Source: Flaviflexus massiliensis
GTDB lineage: Bacteria > Actinomycetota > Actinomycetes > Actinomycetales > Actinomycetaceae
Direction: 5' to 3'
DNA length: 64,000 nucleotides
NCBI RefSeq assembly: GCF_001375495.1
Contig: NZ_LN831058.1
Coordinates: 1,074,768-1,138,767, forward strand
Under the pieces are notes generated by a model that ran no database searches, was not told the origin of the DNA, and worked only from the letters and a program-made list of their open reading frames with translations. The translations under genes and the position numbers were made by a program. Positions 1 through 8,265 of this stretch are shown in pieces; the stretch's first letter is position 1, and each line of letters starts with the position of its first letter.

Positions 1-552
1 GGTCGGGTTTGAGGGGGAGCAGAACAGCAGAACCTTGGTGCGGTCGGTCCGTGCGGCTTCAAGCTGCTCAACAGTCACCTTGTATTCCTGGTCTGCACCA
101 GCAAACACCTCGACGGGAACGCCACCCGCGAGACGGATCGCTTCCGGGTACGTGGTCCAGTAGGGGGCTGGAAGCAATACTTCATCCCCCTCATCAACCA
201 ACGCAGCGAAGCTCTGGAAGACTGCCTGCTTACCGCCGTTGGTGACGAGCACGTTATTGGGATCAACCTCGACACCGGAATCGGCGAGGGTCTTGGCCAC
301 GATGGCTTCCCGGAGTGCGGGCTGGCCCTTCGCGGGGGAGTAGCGGTGGTTCGCGGGAATGCGGGCCGCCTTGACTGCCGCTTCGACAATGTGGTCGGGG
401 GTGGGGAAGTCGGGTTCACCGGCACCGAAACCGATAACGGGCCGTCCCGCAGCCTTGAGCGCCTTAGCCTTGGCGTCAACGGCGAGGGTTGCAGATTCTT
501 GAAGTGCGCCAAGTCGCGCTGAAACGCGGCGCGCGGGAGATTGAGTATTCAC
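1..552 (-). CDS. Aspartate aminotransferase family protein (class I/II), N-terminal part
   Basis: PLP-dependent class I/II aminotransferase, cut by the left edge after 184 codons. It would transfer an amino group between aspartate (or a related amino acid) and 2-oxoglutarate in the cytoplasm. Visible family motifs are [13 protein letters not shown] near residue 40, the [15 protein letters not shown] block, [12 protein letters not shown] before the cofactor site, and APYWTTYPE. The PLP lysine lies beyond the edge. GTG at 552 is chosen because GGAAG lies 10 nt upstream; an in-frame ATG at 561 sits only 1 nt from that site. It is transcribed away from tRNA-Trp/secE, a common actinobacterial neighbourhood. 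Substrate specificity cannot be read from this half. Confidence 0.85.
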   Translation of the reverse strand, partial: MNTQSPARRVSARLGALQESATLAVDAKAKALKAAGRPVIGFGAGEPDFPTPDHIVEAAVKAARIPANHRYSPAKGQPALREAIVAKTLADSGVEVDPNNVLVTNGGKQAVFQSFAALVDEGDEVLLPAPYWTTYPEAIRLAGGVPVEVFAGADQEYKVTVEQLEAARTDRTKVLLFCSPSNPT

Positions 553-954
553 GCCCCCCATACTTCCACGTTCAACCCGCCATGTCTGCGCACTTGTCAA
601 ACCTGGTCAGGATATGAACAGGACAAAACGTGCAACTTTCCACCAGGTGGTGCCAGTGAACGGGGCAACATCACCGAGCCAAATGAGCGACCGCGACATG
701 ATCGGTAAAGATTTGGAAAGTCGGAAAGAAAGGAGACGTGATAAGGAAAGTGATGCGGTGAGGCATCTCGAACCCTGATAGTGTTCTGAGCGGAAGTGAA
801 CCGGTTTGGGTTCGTGGCGTGGTGATGCTCGCCACGGTGGACCGTGCTGGTTCGACTTCGATACGTGAGCACATTAAAGTGGTGCAAGGCGTGAGAACGC
901 TCACTGGCTATTAGGGTCCTTCCGGGGCATAATAGACAAGGCTTTCTCAGTCGT
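553..954. other. Non-coding gap between the aminotransferase and tRNA-Trp
   Basis: About 400 bases without a credible gene. It should hold the promoter of the leftward aminotransferase and, at its right end, the promoter of tRNA-Trp. A small perfect hairpin (GTGAG/CTCAC, loop AACG) sits at 891-904. Short open frames here lack ribosome binding sites and actinobacterial codon use. Confidence 0.6.
905..933 (+). promoter_or_regulatory. Probable promoter of tRNA-Trp
   Basis: A -10-like CATAAT at 928-933 lies 21 bases before the tRNA. The surrounding GGCATAATAGAC (926-937) is identical to the element upstream of rpoB at 13821-13832. No good -35 is visible at 17 bp, so the call rests on the shared -10 and its position. 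Confidence 0.5.
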
Positions 955-1030
955 AGGGCAGTGGCGCAATTGGTAGCGCATCGGTCTCCAAAACCGACGG
1001 TTGTGGGTTCGAGTCCCGCCTGCCCTGCCA
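955..1030 (+). tRNA. tRNA-Trp (anticodon CCA)
   Basis: Complete cloverleaf. The acceptor stem AGGGCAG (955-961) pairs with CTGCCCT, the anticodon stem TCGGT/ACCGA encloses the loop CTCCAAA with anticodon CCA at 988-990, and the T loop is GTTCGAGTC. The discriminator G is followed by an encoded CCA end (1028-1030). A tRNA-Trp directly before secE-nusG is a common actinobacterial arrangement. Confidence 0.97.
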
Positions 1031-1032
1031 GA

Positions 1033-1061
1033 GGAAGCGGTTCTTCGGAACCGCTTCCTTT
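1033..1061 (+). terminator. Hairpin between tRNA-Trp and secE
   Basis: A perfect 11-bp stem, GGAAGCGGTTC/GAACCGCTTCC, is closed by a stable TTCG tetraloop (1044-1047) and followed by TTTATC. It could terminate tRNA transcription or act as a processing/attenuation point, since no separate secE promoter is obvious in the 28 bases that follow. Confidence 0.7.
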
Positions 1062-1086
1062 ATCTCAACACAGGAAGGACAGACGC

Positions 1087-1338
1087 GTGAGCGACGCACC
1101 AACCCAAGCCGGAGACGGTTCACGCTCGCCCAAATCCGAAAAGAAGCTCGGTCTCTGGGCGCGAATCCGTTTGTTCTTCCGCCAGATCATTGGAGAGCTG
1201 AAGAAGGTCGTCACTCCGTCACGTAAGGAACTGGGCAACCTGTTCCTGACCGTGACCGTCTTCGTCATTATCATCATGGTGATCGTGTCGTTGCTCGACG
1301 CCCTTTTCGGTCAGTTAGCATTCTTGATCTTCGGCTAG
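1087..1338 (+). CDS. secE: Preprotein translocase subunit SecE
   Basis: Small essential subunit of the SecYEG channel, 83 residues, as usual for actinobacterial SecE. The hydrophilic N-terminus is followed by the conserved amphipathic stretch GELKKVVTPSRKEL and one C-terminal membrane span of about residues 54-75. The GTG start at 1087 is preceded by AGGAAGGA at suitable spacing. It heads the secE-nusG-rplK-rplA run, with nusG starting 14 nt after its stop, so SecE is probably co-transcribed with transcription and ribosome genes. Confidence 0.95.
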   Translation: MSDAPTQAGDGSRSPKSEKKLGLWARIRLFFRQIIGELKKVVTPSRKELGNLFLTVTVFVIIIMVIVSLLDALFGQLAFLIFG

Positions 1339-1352
1339 GAAAGTAGGAAAAC

Positions 1353-2105
1353 GTGTCGATGGACGAGTCCACAGATATGGCACCCGAGGGTACGCCAGAA
1401 AACGTCGAGGAGACCTCGGCCGGTGACGTGACCCCGGAAGCCACGGAAGACACCGCCACCGAAACGCCCGCTGAGAAGCCAGCTGACGACCCCACGTCAC
1501 CCGCAGCGATCCGCAAGAGGCTCAAGGGCCTGCCCGGACGCTGGTACGTTCTGCACACGTACGCGGGCTACGAGAAGCGGGTCAAGCAGAACATTGAAAT
1601 CCGCACCAAGTCGATGAACATGGAAGAGCACATCTTCCAGGTCGAGGTGCCGATGGAAGAAGTCTTTGAAGTCAAGCGCGGCGAGCGTAAGCTTGTCAAC
1701 CGCGTGCGCATGCCCGGCTACGCACTCGTGCGCATGAACATGGACAACGACGCCTGGAGGACCGTACAGGAAACCCAGGGCGTGACCGGCTTTGTCGGTA
1801 ACGGCCGCGACCCCGTCGCACTCACCGAACCCGAGGTCATCAAGATGCTCACCCCCGTGGTCGAAGCAGAAGTGGCCAAGGAACTCCGCTCGCAGGGCAA
1901 GCCCACCAAGGGTGCCCCCGCCGTCATCTCCGTCGAATTCGAAGTGGGCGAGAACGTCATTCTCACCACCGAACCGTGGGTTGGCATGCCGGCCACGATC
2001 GACGCTGTCGACGCAGCAAACCAGCGCCTCACGGTGCTCATGACACTTGTCGGCCAGGAAACCCCGGTCGATCTGTCCTTCAACCAGGTCAAGAAGGCCG
2101 ACTAG
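1353..2105 (+). CDS. nusG: Transcription termination/antitermination factor NusG
   Basis: NusG binds RNA polymerase and links it to Rho or the ribosome. The 250-residue protein has an acidic, low-complexity N-terminal extension of about 58 residues, typical of actinobacterial NusG. The NGN domain begins at [13 protein letters not shown] near residue 65, and a C-terminal KOW domain runs from [14 protein letters not shown] to [11 protein letters not shown] at 1353 follows GGAAAGTAGGAAA; an in-frame ATG at 1359 is an alternative that removes two residues. It lies between secE and rplK as in most bacteria. Confidence 0.96.
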   Translation: MSMDESTDMAPEGTPENVEETSAGDVTPEATEDTATETPAEKPADDPTSPAAIRKRLKGLPGRWYVLHTYAGYEKRVKQNIEIRTKSMNMEEHIFQVEVPMEEVFEVKRGERKLVNRVRMPGYALVRMNMDNDAWRTVQETQGVTGFVGNGRDPVALTEPEVIKMLTPVVEAEVAKELRSQGKPTKGAPAVISVEFEVGENVILTTEPWVGMPATIDAVDAANQRLTVLMTLVGQETPVDLSFNQVKKAD

Positions 2106-2169
2106 AAGGAAACCAGGGCGTCACCCTCTGCCATTGGATGTCGCCACGTTACAAGAAATAAGGATCATC

Positions 2170-2598
2170 ATGCCTCCCAAGAAGAAGGTTGCTGGCCTGA
2201 TCAAGCTCCAGATTCAGGCTGGCGCAGCTACCCCGGCACCGCCCATCGGTCCGGCTCTCGGTCAGCACGGCGTCAACATCATGGAGTTCTGCAAGGCTTA
2301 CAACGCTGCAACAGAATCCCAGCGCGGAAACGTTATTCCCGTTGAAATCACCGTGTACGAGGACCGCTCGTTCACATTCATTACGAAGACCCCGCCCGCA
2401 GCAGAGCTCATCAAGAAGGCTGCTGGCGTCAAGAAGGCCTCCGCAACCCCGCACACCGTCAAGGTCGGCAAGCTGACCAAGGAACAGGTTCGCGAGATTG
2501 CAGAAATGAAGATGCCCGACCTCAACGCCAACGACATTGAGGCAGCATCCGCCATCATCGCAGGCACCGCCCGTTCCATGGGCATCACGACCGACTAA
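2170..2598 (+). CDS. rplK: 50S ribosomal protein L11
   Basis: L11 binds the GTPase-associated region of 23S rRNA and the L10-L12 stalk base. At 142 residues it has the normal length. It opens with [17 protein letters not shown], carries the proline-rich linker [19 protein letters not shown], and ends with [13 protein letters not shown] 2170 is preceded by ATAAGGA and is preferred over in-frame starts further upstream, which would add sequence foreign to L11. It is followed after 91 nt by rplA. Confidence 0.97.
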   Translation: MPPKKKVAGLIKLQIQAGAATPAPPIGPALGQHGVNIMEFCKAYNAATESQRGNVIPVEITVYEDRSFTFITKTPPAAELIKKAAGVKKASATPHTVKVGKLTKEQVREIAEMKMPDLNANDIEAASAIIAGTARSMGITTD

Positions 2599-2634
2599 TC
2601 GGTCACCCCAATATCAACAGCCGCAACCGCGGCA

Positions 2635-2667
2635 TGTGGAAGGGCCTGCGCAGGTCCGCTAACCACA
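2635..2667 (+). promoter_or_regulatory. Candidate L1-binding mRNA element between rplK and rplA
   Basis: An outer stem TGTGG (2635-2639)/CCACA (2663-2667) encloses an inner stem GGGCCT/AGGTCC, leaving an asymmetric internal loop (AA opposite GCTAA). This two-helix shape with an asymmetric loop resembles the 23S rRNA site of L1 and the L1 autoregulatory sites reported in the L11-L1 operon of other bacteria. It ends 22 nt before the rplA start, so it could control rplA translation. The call is structural inference. Confidence 0.6.
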
Positions 2668-2689
2668 ACTGCTAAGGAGAAAAGCAGCA

Positions 2690-3397
2690 ATGGCAAAGCG
2701 CTCAAAGAACTACAAGAGGTCAGCGGAGAAGATCCACGCTGGCGAAGTTTACTCGCCGCTCCAGGCCATGAACCTCGCGAAGGAGACGTCAACGGTCAAG
2801 TTTGACGCCACCGTTGAGGTCATGTTCCGCCTCGGCGTCGACCCCCGTAAGGCAGACCAGATGGTCCGCGGAACGGTCAACCTGCCCCACGGCACCGGTA
2901 AGACCGCTCGCGTCATCGTCTTCGCCACCGGTGACCGCGCTCAGCAGGCTATCGACGCCGGTGCTGACGAGGTCGGCGGCGACGAGCTCATCGAGAAGGT
3001 TGCTGGCGGCTGGACCGACTTCGACTCCGCTGTCGCAACCCCGGACCTCATGGGCAAGGTTGGTCGTCTCGGCCGCGTGCTCGGTCCTCGTGGCCTCATG
3101 CCGAACCCCAAGACCGGTACCGTGACCATGGACGTCGCGAAGGCAGTCAACGACATTAAGGGTGGCCGCATCGAATTCCGTGTCGACAAGCACGGCAACC
3201 TTGCGTTCATCGTCGGCAAGACCTCGTTCACGACCGAACAGCTCGTCGAGAACTACGCCGCAGCTCAGGAAGAGATCCTTCGTCTCAAGCCGTCCGCATC
3301 CAAGGGCCGCTACATCACGAAGGCAACCGTCTCGACCACGATGGGCCCCGGCATCCCCCTCGACGCCACCAAGACCAAGTCCCTGCTTGAGGACTAG
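2690..3397 (+). CDS. rplA: 50S ribosomal protein L1
   Basis: L1 forms the mobile stalk at the ribosomal E site and commonly represses its own operon. The protein has 235 residues, the usual length, with [14 protein letters not shown] at the N-terminus, the [19 protein letters not shown] signature in the middle and a [17 protein letters not shown] tail. ATG 2690 follows CTAAGGAGAAA. A strong hairpin 24 nt past the stop closes the operon. Confidence 0.97.
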   Translation: MAKRSKNYKRSAEKIHAGEVYSPLQAMNLAKETSTVKFDATVEVMFRLGVDPRKADQMVRGTVNLPHGTGKTARVIVFATGDRAQQAIDAGADEVGGDELIEKVAGGWTDFDSAVATPDLMGKVGRLGRVLGPRGLMPNPKTGTVTMDVAKAVNDIKGGRIEFRVDKHGNLAFIVGKTSFTTEQLVENYAAAQEEILRLKPSASKGRYITKATVSTTMGPGIPLDATKTKSLLED

Positions 3398-3420
3398 TCC
3401 TGCCCGGTAATGCGGTTTCC

Positions 3421-3444
3421 GCCCCCGACCAGTTGGTCGGGGGC
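3421..3444 (+). terminator. Terminator hairpin of the secE-nusG-rplKA operon
   Basis: A perfect 10-bp GC-rich stem GCCCCCGACC/GGTCGGGGGC with loop AGTT lies 24 nt after the rplA stop. It is followed by TTCC, with no real T-tract. It ends only 6 nt before the next start codon and its 3' arm supplies that gene's only G-rich stretch. Confidence 0.65.
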
Positions 3445-3450
3445 TTCCGT

Positions 3451-4758
3451 ATGCCCGAATGGGGAGTTGCTCTGCTCCTGGCAGTGGCTTCGCTCCTGTG
3501 GTCCACGATCGCGATCATCGCCTCCCCGGGACTGTCCCGGTACGACGAGTGGACCTACATCGACTACTCCTACCAGGTCTCTAACGGCATCATCCCCGTC
3601 CAGGGTGATGACCTGTCGGAGTACGCGAGGCAGGCATGGAGCTGTCGGGGCATGGAGGGAGACATCCGCGGCGTTGTGCCCCCGCCCTGCAATGAAGTTG
3701 CCGACCACCCGGCGACCGACTGGCCCTTTGAGGGCGAAAACTACAACACCTTCCACCCGCCCCTTTACTTCGCGTTCGCGGGAGGAGCGGGCAAGGCGCT
3801 CGGTGTCATCGGCGTTGACTTCACCGACGGTGCCCGCATCGCCTCTGCGCTCCTCGGTGCTGCCGGCGCTGCCTGCCTCTACCTCGCGATCCGCTCCTGG
3901 GCCGTGAGGAGAAGAAACTCGGTGGGCGCCACGCTCATCGCCATGAGCGCGCCTGCACTGGCTCAGTCAGCTGCCATAGTCCACAACGATGCGATCAGCA
4001 TGCTGGCGGGTGCCGCGGCGGTCTGGATGGCGGCCAGGATTTTCAAACACGGAAACCACGGGTGGGTACTTCCGTTCGTTCTCACCGCTCTCATTTCAAC
4101 GACTCGAACCATGTCGGTCGTGGCGGTTCTCGCCGTCGGCATTCTCGCATTCCTTGTCGCGCTCTTCCAGGACGAGAAGTGGAAGAGGCTCAAACCCGCC
4201 CTCGGCGTTGCCCTTGGCACGGCGCTTCCCTACGTGCTGTGGACTGCATTCCAGAGCTCTCGCAGGCCCGCTGACTACGTCCCCTCGATCACCGGGCTCT
4301 CGACGGAACCCTTCGAAATCGGTGACTCCCTCGCCGTTCTCAACACGATTGTTGGTGGGGGAGCGCCCTGGGGGCTGACTTCACCAGCCGGCGACTGGTA
4401 CCTCCATCCCGATCTTAACTCCGGATTGTTGGAAGGCTGGAGCTGGATGCTCTACGTCGCATTCCTCATTCTGATACCTTCCGCGTTGTATGTGGCCGTG
4501 AGGAACACCGGACCCGCCCGCCATCTCGCCATCCTTGTCGTGATTCTCCCCATTGTTACAGCCCTGATTGTTCAGGGCCGCGAGATCCTGTCGAACGGCG
4601 CCTACTTCCGTGCTATCTCAGGACGCTACGCCATCACGGCAGTTCCCATGTACGTGACCTTTATCGGGATCCTCTTCGAGCGTGTCAAGAACAAATGCAT
4701 TCTCCTCGTCATTGGTCTTGTCGGCTACGCGGCGCTTCTGCTTTCGCCGCTCCTCTAA
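3451..4758 (+). CDS. Polytopic membrane protein, probable GT-C fold glycosyltransferase
   Basis: A 435-residue protein with roughly ten hydrophobic segments. An acidic pair (Asp32-Glu33 in RYDEWTYIDYS) follows the first membrane span, and HPPLYFAF starts near residue 102. This layout matches GT-C glycosyltransferases such as the PMT/ArnT-like families, which transfer sugars from lipid-linked donors on the outer face of the membrane; the acidic pair is the usual catalytic/metal site. No acceptor can be inferred. ATG 3451 is preferred because an in-frame TTG at 3433 falls inside the preceding terminator hairpin. The gene is a solitary insertion between rplA and a leftward ABC operon. Confidence 0.65.
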   Translation: MPEWGVALLLAVASLLWSTIAIIASPGLSRYDEWTYIDYSYQVSNGIIPVQGDDLSEYARQAWSCRGMEGDIRGVVPPPCNEVADHPATDWPFEGENYNTFHPPLYFAFAGGAGKALGVIGVDFTDGARIASALLGAAGAACLYLAIRSWAVRRRNSVGATLIAMSAPALAQSAAIVHNDAISMLAGAAAVWMAARIFKHGNHGWVLPFVLTALISTTRTMSVVAVLAVGILAFLVALFQDEKWKRLKPALGVALGTALPYVLWTAFQSSRRPADYVPSITGLSTEPFEIGDSLAVLNTIVGGGAPWGLTSPAGDWYLHPDLNSGLLEGWSWMLYVAFLILIPSALYVAVRNTGPARHLAILVVILPIVTALIVQGREILSNGAYFRAISGRYAITAVPMYVTFIGILFERVKNKCILLVIGLVGYAALLLSPLL

Positions 4759-4830
4759 TCCGAGCGTCGAACGAGGCTTGCGGAAAATTCGAGAATGGCT
4801 GGACCGAGGCTGCGGATTCGCAGATCCTTG

Positions 4831-5580
4831 TTATGGTTGCGGACTCGCGGAAAGTGGCCGGGTCGCAAAGAGTCGGTTTCCGATAGCTATGAGAACGAGG
4901 CTAAGCGTGGCTCCCGTGAGCGCGGACCAATGCCAGCTCTCACTTCCTGCGAGGTGAAGAAGTCCGGCGGGTGAATAGTCGGAGAGTGAGGGGATGGCCG
5001 AGAGGAGGGCGAGAAGGAAGTAGAGCCCGTACCCGATGCCCGCCGCCCCGGCAGTGCTCCCCGTCGTGGCAGCGCCGACGAATGTTGCCGAGAACAGGAC
5101 ACCGATGAGAACGAGCCACCTGAGCGTTGGTCCCCACGGAGCAGTAAACCCTGCGTCGAACAGGAGAGAGGTAACGATGCCGTTTACTACCGCCCCGATC
5201 CCTACCGCTACCACCACAACAATGACGTGGGCAATTGCCGGTGCCGCGAGCACAGTGCGGCGTCTGATGGGTCGCGCCAGCATGAGGCCGGCGCTGCCGC
5301 TGCTCAGCGGATGCGCAAGGGAGTAGGACGCGGTGAGTATGAGGAGAAAGGTGATGACTTGAGAAAGATCCTTCGCCCACTGTGCCTCCACATCGGCGCC
5401 CGTGGCAGTGCCGACCTCTAACCCTAGTCCGGCGACTGATGAGATGAAATCGGGCAGGAACTTCGTGAGGGCAGGGCCGGAGAGTGCCAAGAAGATGACG
5501 ACTGTGAGAATGACAGGACCCCGCCACGTACGGACCATGCCGGTGAGCTCGTGATGAATGTGGGTACGGATTGCCTTCAT
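4831..5580 (-). CDS. ABC transporter permease, ABC-2 type
   Basis: A 249-residue membrane protein with about six hydrophobic helices and a cytoplasmic N-terminus (MKAIRTHIHHELTGMVRTW), typical of ABC-2 family permease subunits. It would pair with the ATPase encoded just upstream; the ATPase stop and this start overlap as ATGA (5577-5580), so the two are translationally coupled. It is the last gene of the PadR-controlled operon. The order PLDc_N-like protein, ATPase, permease resembles yxlE-yxlF-yxlG of Bacillus subtilis. The substrate is unknown; export of a toxic or membrane-active compound is a possibility. Confidence 0.8.
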   Translation of the reverse strand: MKAIRTHIHHELTGMVRTWRGPVILTVVIFLALSGPALTKFLPDFISSVAGLGLEVGTATGADVEAQWAKDLSQVITFLLILTASYSLAHPLSSGSAGLMLARPIRRRTVLAAPAIAHVIVVVVAVGIGAVVNGIVTSLLFDAGFTAPWGPTLRWLVLIGVLFSATFVGAATTGSTAGAAGIGYGLYFLLALLSAIPSLSDYSPAGLLHLAGSESWHWSALTGATLSLVLIAIGNRLFATRPLSASPQP

Positions 5581-6509
5581 GGCGTTCCCCCGTTCGACAG
5601 GGTTTCGGAAGCAGTGAACTCAAGGAAGATGTCCTCGAGCCCGCGGGGCTCGAGCGAGTACAGGAGTGCCCCCGTGTCGATGATCAGCGGGAGAAGGTCG
5701 TGCTGAGCCGTGGGGAGGTCGGTGACAGTCAAGAAGATCCTGGTCCGAGAGTAGTCGCTCTTTGTCGCAACTGATCGCACCCAGTGCGCAGAGCGGAGCC
5801 TGTCGACAAGGGCTTCGACCGGGCCGGTCACGTCGACGATCAGGCCCTGCCCTTCGTGAATGAGTTCGTCGAGGGTGGCGTGACGGATCAGCTGTCCCTC
5901 GTGGACGATGATGGTGGAACTGCAGACACTTTCAGCCTCCATGAGGGAGTGAGTGGAGTATAGGACCGTGGCTCTTCCTCGGAGGGAACGAATGATCTCG
6001 TGGAAGAGGCGCCGGCCCGAGGGGTCGAGAGCCGACGTCGGCTCGTCCAGAACCAACAGGCGTGGGGATCCCGCGAGTGCCTGCGCAAGACCAAGCCGCT
6101 GCTTCATTCCCCGAGAAAACTGACGGACCGGCCGGCTGTTGCCAGAGAGCCCGACGGCGTCAAGGAGCGGATGGACGACCGAATGGTCTGACTTCCCCGA
6201 TAGGTCAAGGAAGAGTCGAAGGACCTCTTCCGCTGTCATCCAACCCGGAAATGAGGGAACGTCGGGAAGGAAGCCGACGTGGCGGCGTGCCGAGATGCTG
6301 CCAGCCCGGTGCCCGTAGATCGCGATGGAACCGCTATCCGGGTGTGTCAGGCCGAGAAGGAGATTGATGAGAGTCGTCTTTCCCGCCCCGTTGGGTCCGA
6401 CCAGTGCGCAGACATCACCGTCGTTAACAGTGACGGAGAAATCCCTGAGAGCGGCTGTGGTGCTATAGAACTTGGACAGGCCTCTGATCGCCAGCGCGGG
6501 TTCAGCCAT
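5577..6509 (-). CDS. ABC transporter ATP-binding protein
   Basis: A 310-residue ATPase of the drug/antibiotic-export type. Walker A is GPNGAGKTT, the signature is FSRGMKQRL (an SRGMKQR variant of LSGGQ common in this subfamily), Walker B is LLVLDEPTSALDP, and the switch His is in YSTHSL. A C-terminal extension of about 90 residues follows the nucleotide-binding domain, as in CcmA-like exporters. ATG 6509 is chosen because it overlaps the upstream stop as ATGGCTGA; longer in-frame readings run into the upstream gene. It would energise the downstream permease. Confidence 0.88.
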   Translation of the reverse strand: MAEPALAIRGLSKFYSTTAALRDFSVTVNDGDVCALVGPNGAGKTTLINLLLGLTHPDSGSIAIYGHRAGSISARRHVGFLPDVPSFPGWMTAEEVLRLFLDLSGKSDHSVVHPLLDAVGLSGNSRPVRQFSRGMKQRLGLAQALAGSPRLLVLDEPTSALDPSGRRLFHEIIRSLRGRATVLYSTHSLMEAESVCSSTIIVHEGQLIRHATLDELIHEGQGLIVDVTGPVEALVDRLRSAHWVRSVATKSDYSRTRIFLTVTDLPTAQHDLLPLIIDTGALLYSLEPRGLEDIFLEFTASETLSNGGTP

Positions 6510-6933
6510 AGAGCTTGCCAATAATGTCCAGGCGATTGTCCTGCCTGCCATTTTCTCTACGGATCTGGGAACCCGCTTTTCCCTGGGAGTCGGAGACCTG
6601 AGCCTGAGTGTCGGTGCCGCTACGCTCTTTCCCTTCCATCTGCACCGGCACAGGTGGTTCGATTGAGCCATCCAGCTGCTCTGGCATCGCTTCATCCCTA
6701 CTGGCTTCTCGCCGGTGCCTGGCGCGGAGGACAAAGAACGCGATCGGACCAGCAAACTGAACAAGACAGATGAGAATCCATGCGACGCGGGACAACTCCT
6801 CGGGTAGCCCATCCTCCGGTGTGCGAATCACGGCGATGACCGCCGCTACGAGGAGACCAAGGCTCACAGCAGCCAGGATGCCAAGACCGACCCAGACCGC
6901 GGGCGAGAGGTCGGGGATCGTAGTGTTAACCAT
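6502..6933 (-). CDS. Small membrane protein with PLDc_N-like domain
   Basis: 143 residues. Two membrane spans (about residues 12-33 and 44-66) flank a short loop containing RTPEDGLPEELSRVAW, and the second is followed by FFVLRARHRR. This pattern matches the PLDc_N domain found in YxlE-type proteins beside ABC exporters. The C-terminal half is hydrophilic, acidic and probably disordered. ATG 6933 overlaps the upstream stop as ATGGTTAA; an earlier ATG at 6945 touches its own GGAAGG and is less likely. Role inferred: accessory or sensing partner of the ABC exporter. Confidence 0.7.
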   Translation of the reverse strand: MVNTTIPDLSPAVWVGLGILAAVSLGLLVAAVIAVIRTPEDGLPEELSRVAWILICLVQFAGPIAFFVLRARHRREASRDEAMPEQLDGSIEPPVPVQMEGKERSGTDTQAQVSDSQGKAGSQIRRENGRQDNRLDIIGKLYG

Positions 6934-7711
6934 GAAGACCAGCATCCTTCCAGGTCCGGAGCAGCCCTGCCCTGACGGGAAGCAATCCGGCCGCGACTGA
7001 GGCAAGCGGAGGTGCGACGAGGATCCCGGCAACTCCCATGATCGGCTGAGCCCGATCGCCGAGACGCGTCGCTCGTGCCGCCATGATCGCAGTTCCGGTC
7101 CCAATGAGGGACAGGGAGGTGGCAAAGACTGATCGGGATAGAACATCGTGGCGCTCCCTCGCCATGCTTGACCACGCGGCCGTACCCCAGGAGATCAGAA
7201 TGCTTGGCAGTAGGGCGGTGGCAGTGCTCGCGTGCTTTCGTGGTCGAAACTTTGCATCCCACCCGGATGGCAGCCGGCCTTCCGACTGCGCGGCCGCTAC
7301 GATGCTTGCGACAGCGGTGGCGATTGCTGCGGCGATCGGGAGTGCTCGCGCAACAGCAAGCGCGGCGTCCGGAATCGCCTCGATGACGTCCTCATCCATG
7401 TCGTCCGGGCGGAGCCATCCAAGCTTGACTGCCAAGGCCCCCAGATTCACATCCCAACCGAGCCCGATGACTCTCGGAACCAAGATGCTGGGGTTCATGG
7501 GATCCCAGACCCGGCTATACCTGGGCGCCTTCTCCTCCTCCATCTCATCAGCGCCCGAGGCGCTGCGCGCATAGTCCGCCGGATGGCCGAGGTCTTGGGG
7601 AGATACCCCAAGATCGAGGATGTCCTTGAGATCCGCGAGAATCCGATCGCGATCGGTGCTCCCGCGCGCCAGATATGCCTGCACCTCTCGATAGAAATTT
7701 TCAGGAGTCAT
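6926..7711 (-). CDS. Membrane protein with HAAS/DUF1700-like N-terminus and DUF5808-like region
   Basis: A 261-residue protein. The N-terminal helical segment NFYREVQAYLARGSTDRDRI resembles the HAAS/DUF1700 fold that commonly accompanies PadR regulators. A middle segment VPRVIGLGWDVNLGALAVKL resembles DUF5808. Three or four membrane spans fill the C-terminal half. ATG 7711 overlaps the padR stop as ATGA and is preceded by AGAAGGAAA. Proteins of this kind are thought to work with PadR regulators as membrane-linked modulators; that role here is inference. Confidence 0.7.
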   Translation of the reverse strand: MTPENFYREVQAYLARGSTDRDRILADLKDILDLGVSPQDLGHPADYARSASGADEMEEEKAPRYSRVWDPMNPSILVPRVIGLGWDVNLGALAVKLGWLRPDDMDEDVIEAIPDAALAVARALPIAAAIATAVASIVAAAQSEGRLPSGWDAKFRPRKHASTATALLPSILISWGTAAWSSMARERHDVLSRSVFATSLSLIGTGTAIMAARATRLGDRAQPIMGVAGILVAPPLASVAAGLLPVRAGLLRTWKDAGLHG

Positions 7712-8040
7712 GGGTTTCCTTCTCTCATCAGGTCTGTCATGGACGAAACCAGGTCGCTCCAGGTCTGGGATAGGTGAGCAAGATGCTTCGTTCCTTGCGG
7801 GGTCAGCTGGTAGTACTTGCGGGGAGGACCCGACGGAGATTCCTGCCACGTCGTGCTGACGTAACCGGAGTTGCTCAACCTCGTGAGGAGCGGATAGACG
7901 GTGCCCGCCCCGGACTCGAGTCCCTGGCGGGAACTGAGATTGCTGACAATTGCCCCGCCGTAGTGTGGCCTGGCGCCAAGAAGCGTCAGGATCGCGAGTT
8001 CCAGCACTCCCCGCCGCAACTGAGAATCTTTCGGAACCAT
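7708..8040 (-). CDS. PadR family transcriptional regulator
   Basis: A 110-residue winged-helix repressor. It has the PadR core LRRGVLELAILTLLGARPHYGGAIV, the recognition region GAGTVYPLLTRLSNSGYV, and the wing PPRKYYQLTPQGTKHL. ATG 8040 follows AAGGCAG; the longer reading would start within the operator. It heads five overlapping leftward genes (overlaps of 4, 8, 8 and 4 nt) ending in an ABC exporter. A perfect palindrome directly upstream lies just past its own -10 box, so autoregulation is likely, with induction by a compound the exporter removes. Confidence 0.9.
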   Translation of the reverse strand: MVPKDSQLRRGVLELAILTLLGARPHYGGAIVSNLSSRQGLESGAGTVYPLLTRLSNSGYVSTTWQESPSGPPRKYYQLTPQGTKHLAHLSQTWSDLVSSMTDLMREGNP

Positions 8041-8049
8041 ATCTGCCTT

Positions 8050-8097
8050 ACCTAGTACTAGGTGACACATAGTAGTGCAGTTAGTGGAGGCTGTCCA
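8050..8097 (-). promoter_or_regulatory. Promoter and palindromic operator of the PadR operon
   Basis: On the minus strand, TGGACA (8092-8097) and TACTAT (8069-8074) are separated by exactly 17 bp. The perfect 14-bp palindrome ACCTAGTACTAGGT (8050-8063) covers the expected transcription start. A palindrome at this place is the expected site of PadR autorepression. Confidence 0.75.
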
Positions 8098-8265
8098 GAA
8101 CGTTGGTACGCGAGCAAGGATTTTTGATGGCCCGCCTTATGCTGAGCGGACGATGAGGATCCCGGGGTCTCGTCGGCACGTGCATCGATCGTCCGCGAGC
8201 GCGGGGCGGGTTGCCCGTTTATGTGAGGCATCCGTGAGTTGTGGCGCACACTTCCTGCCCAGCAC

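Noticed and set aside
597-887. 96-codon frame left of tRNA-Trp
   Set aside because: No ribosome site, unusual codon use and no family.
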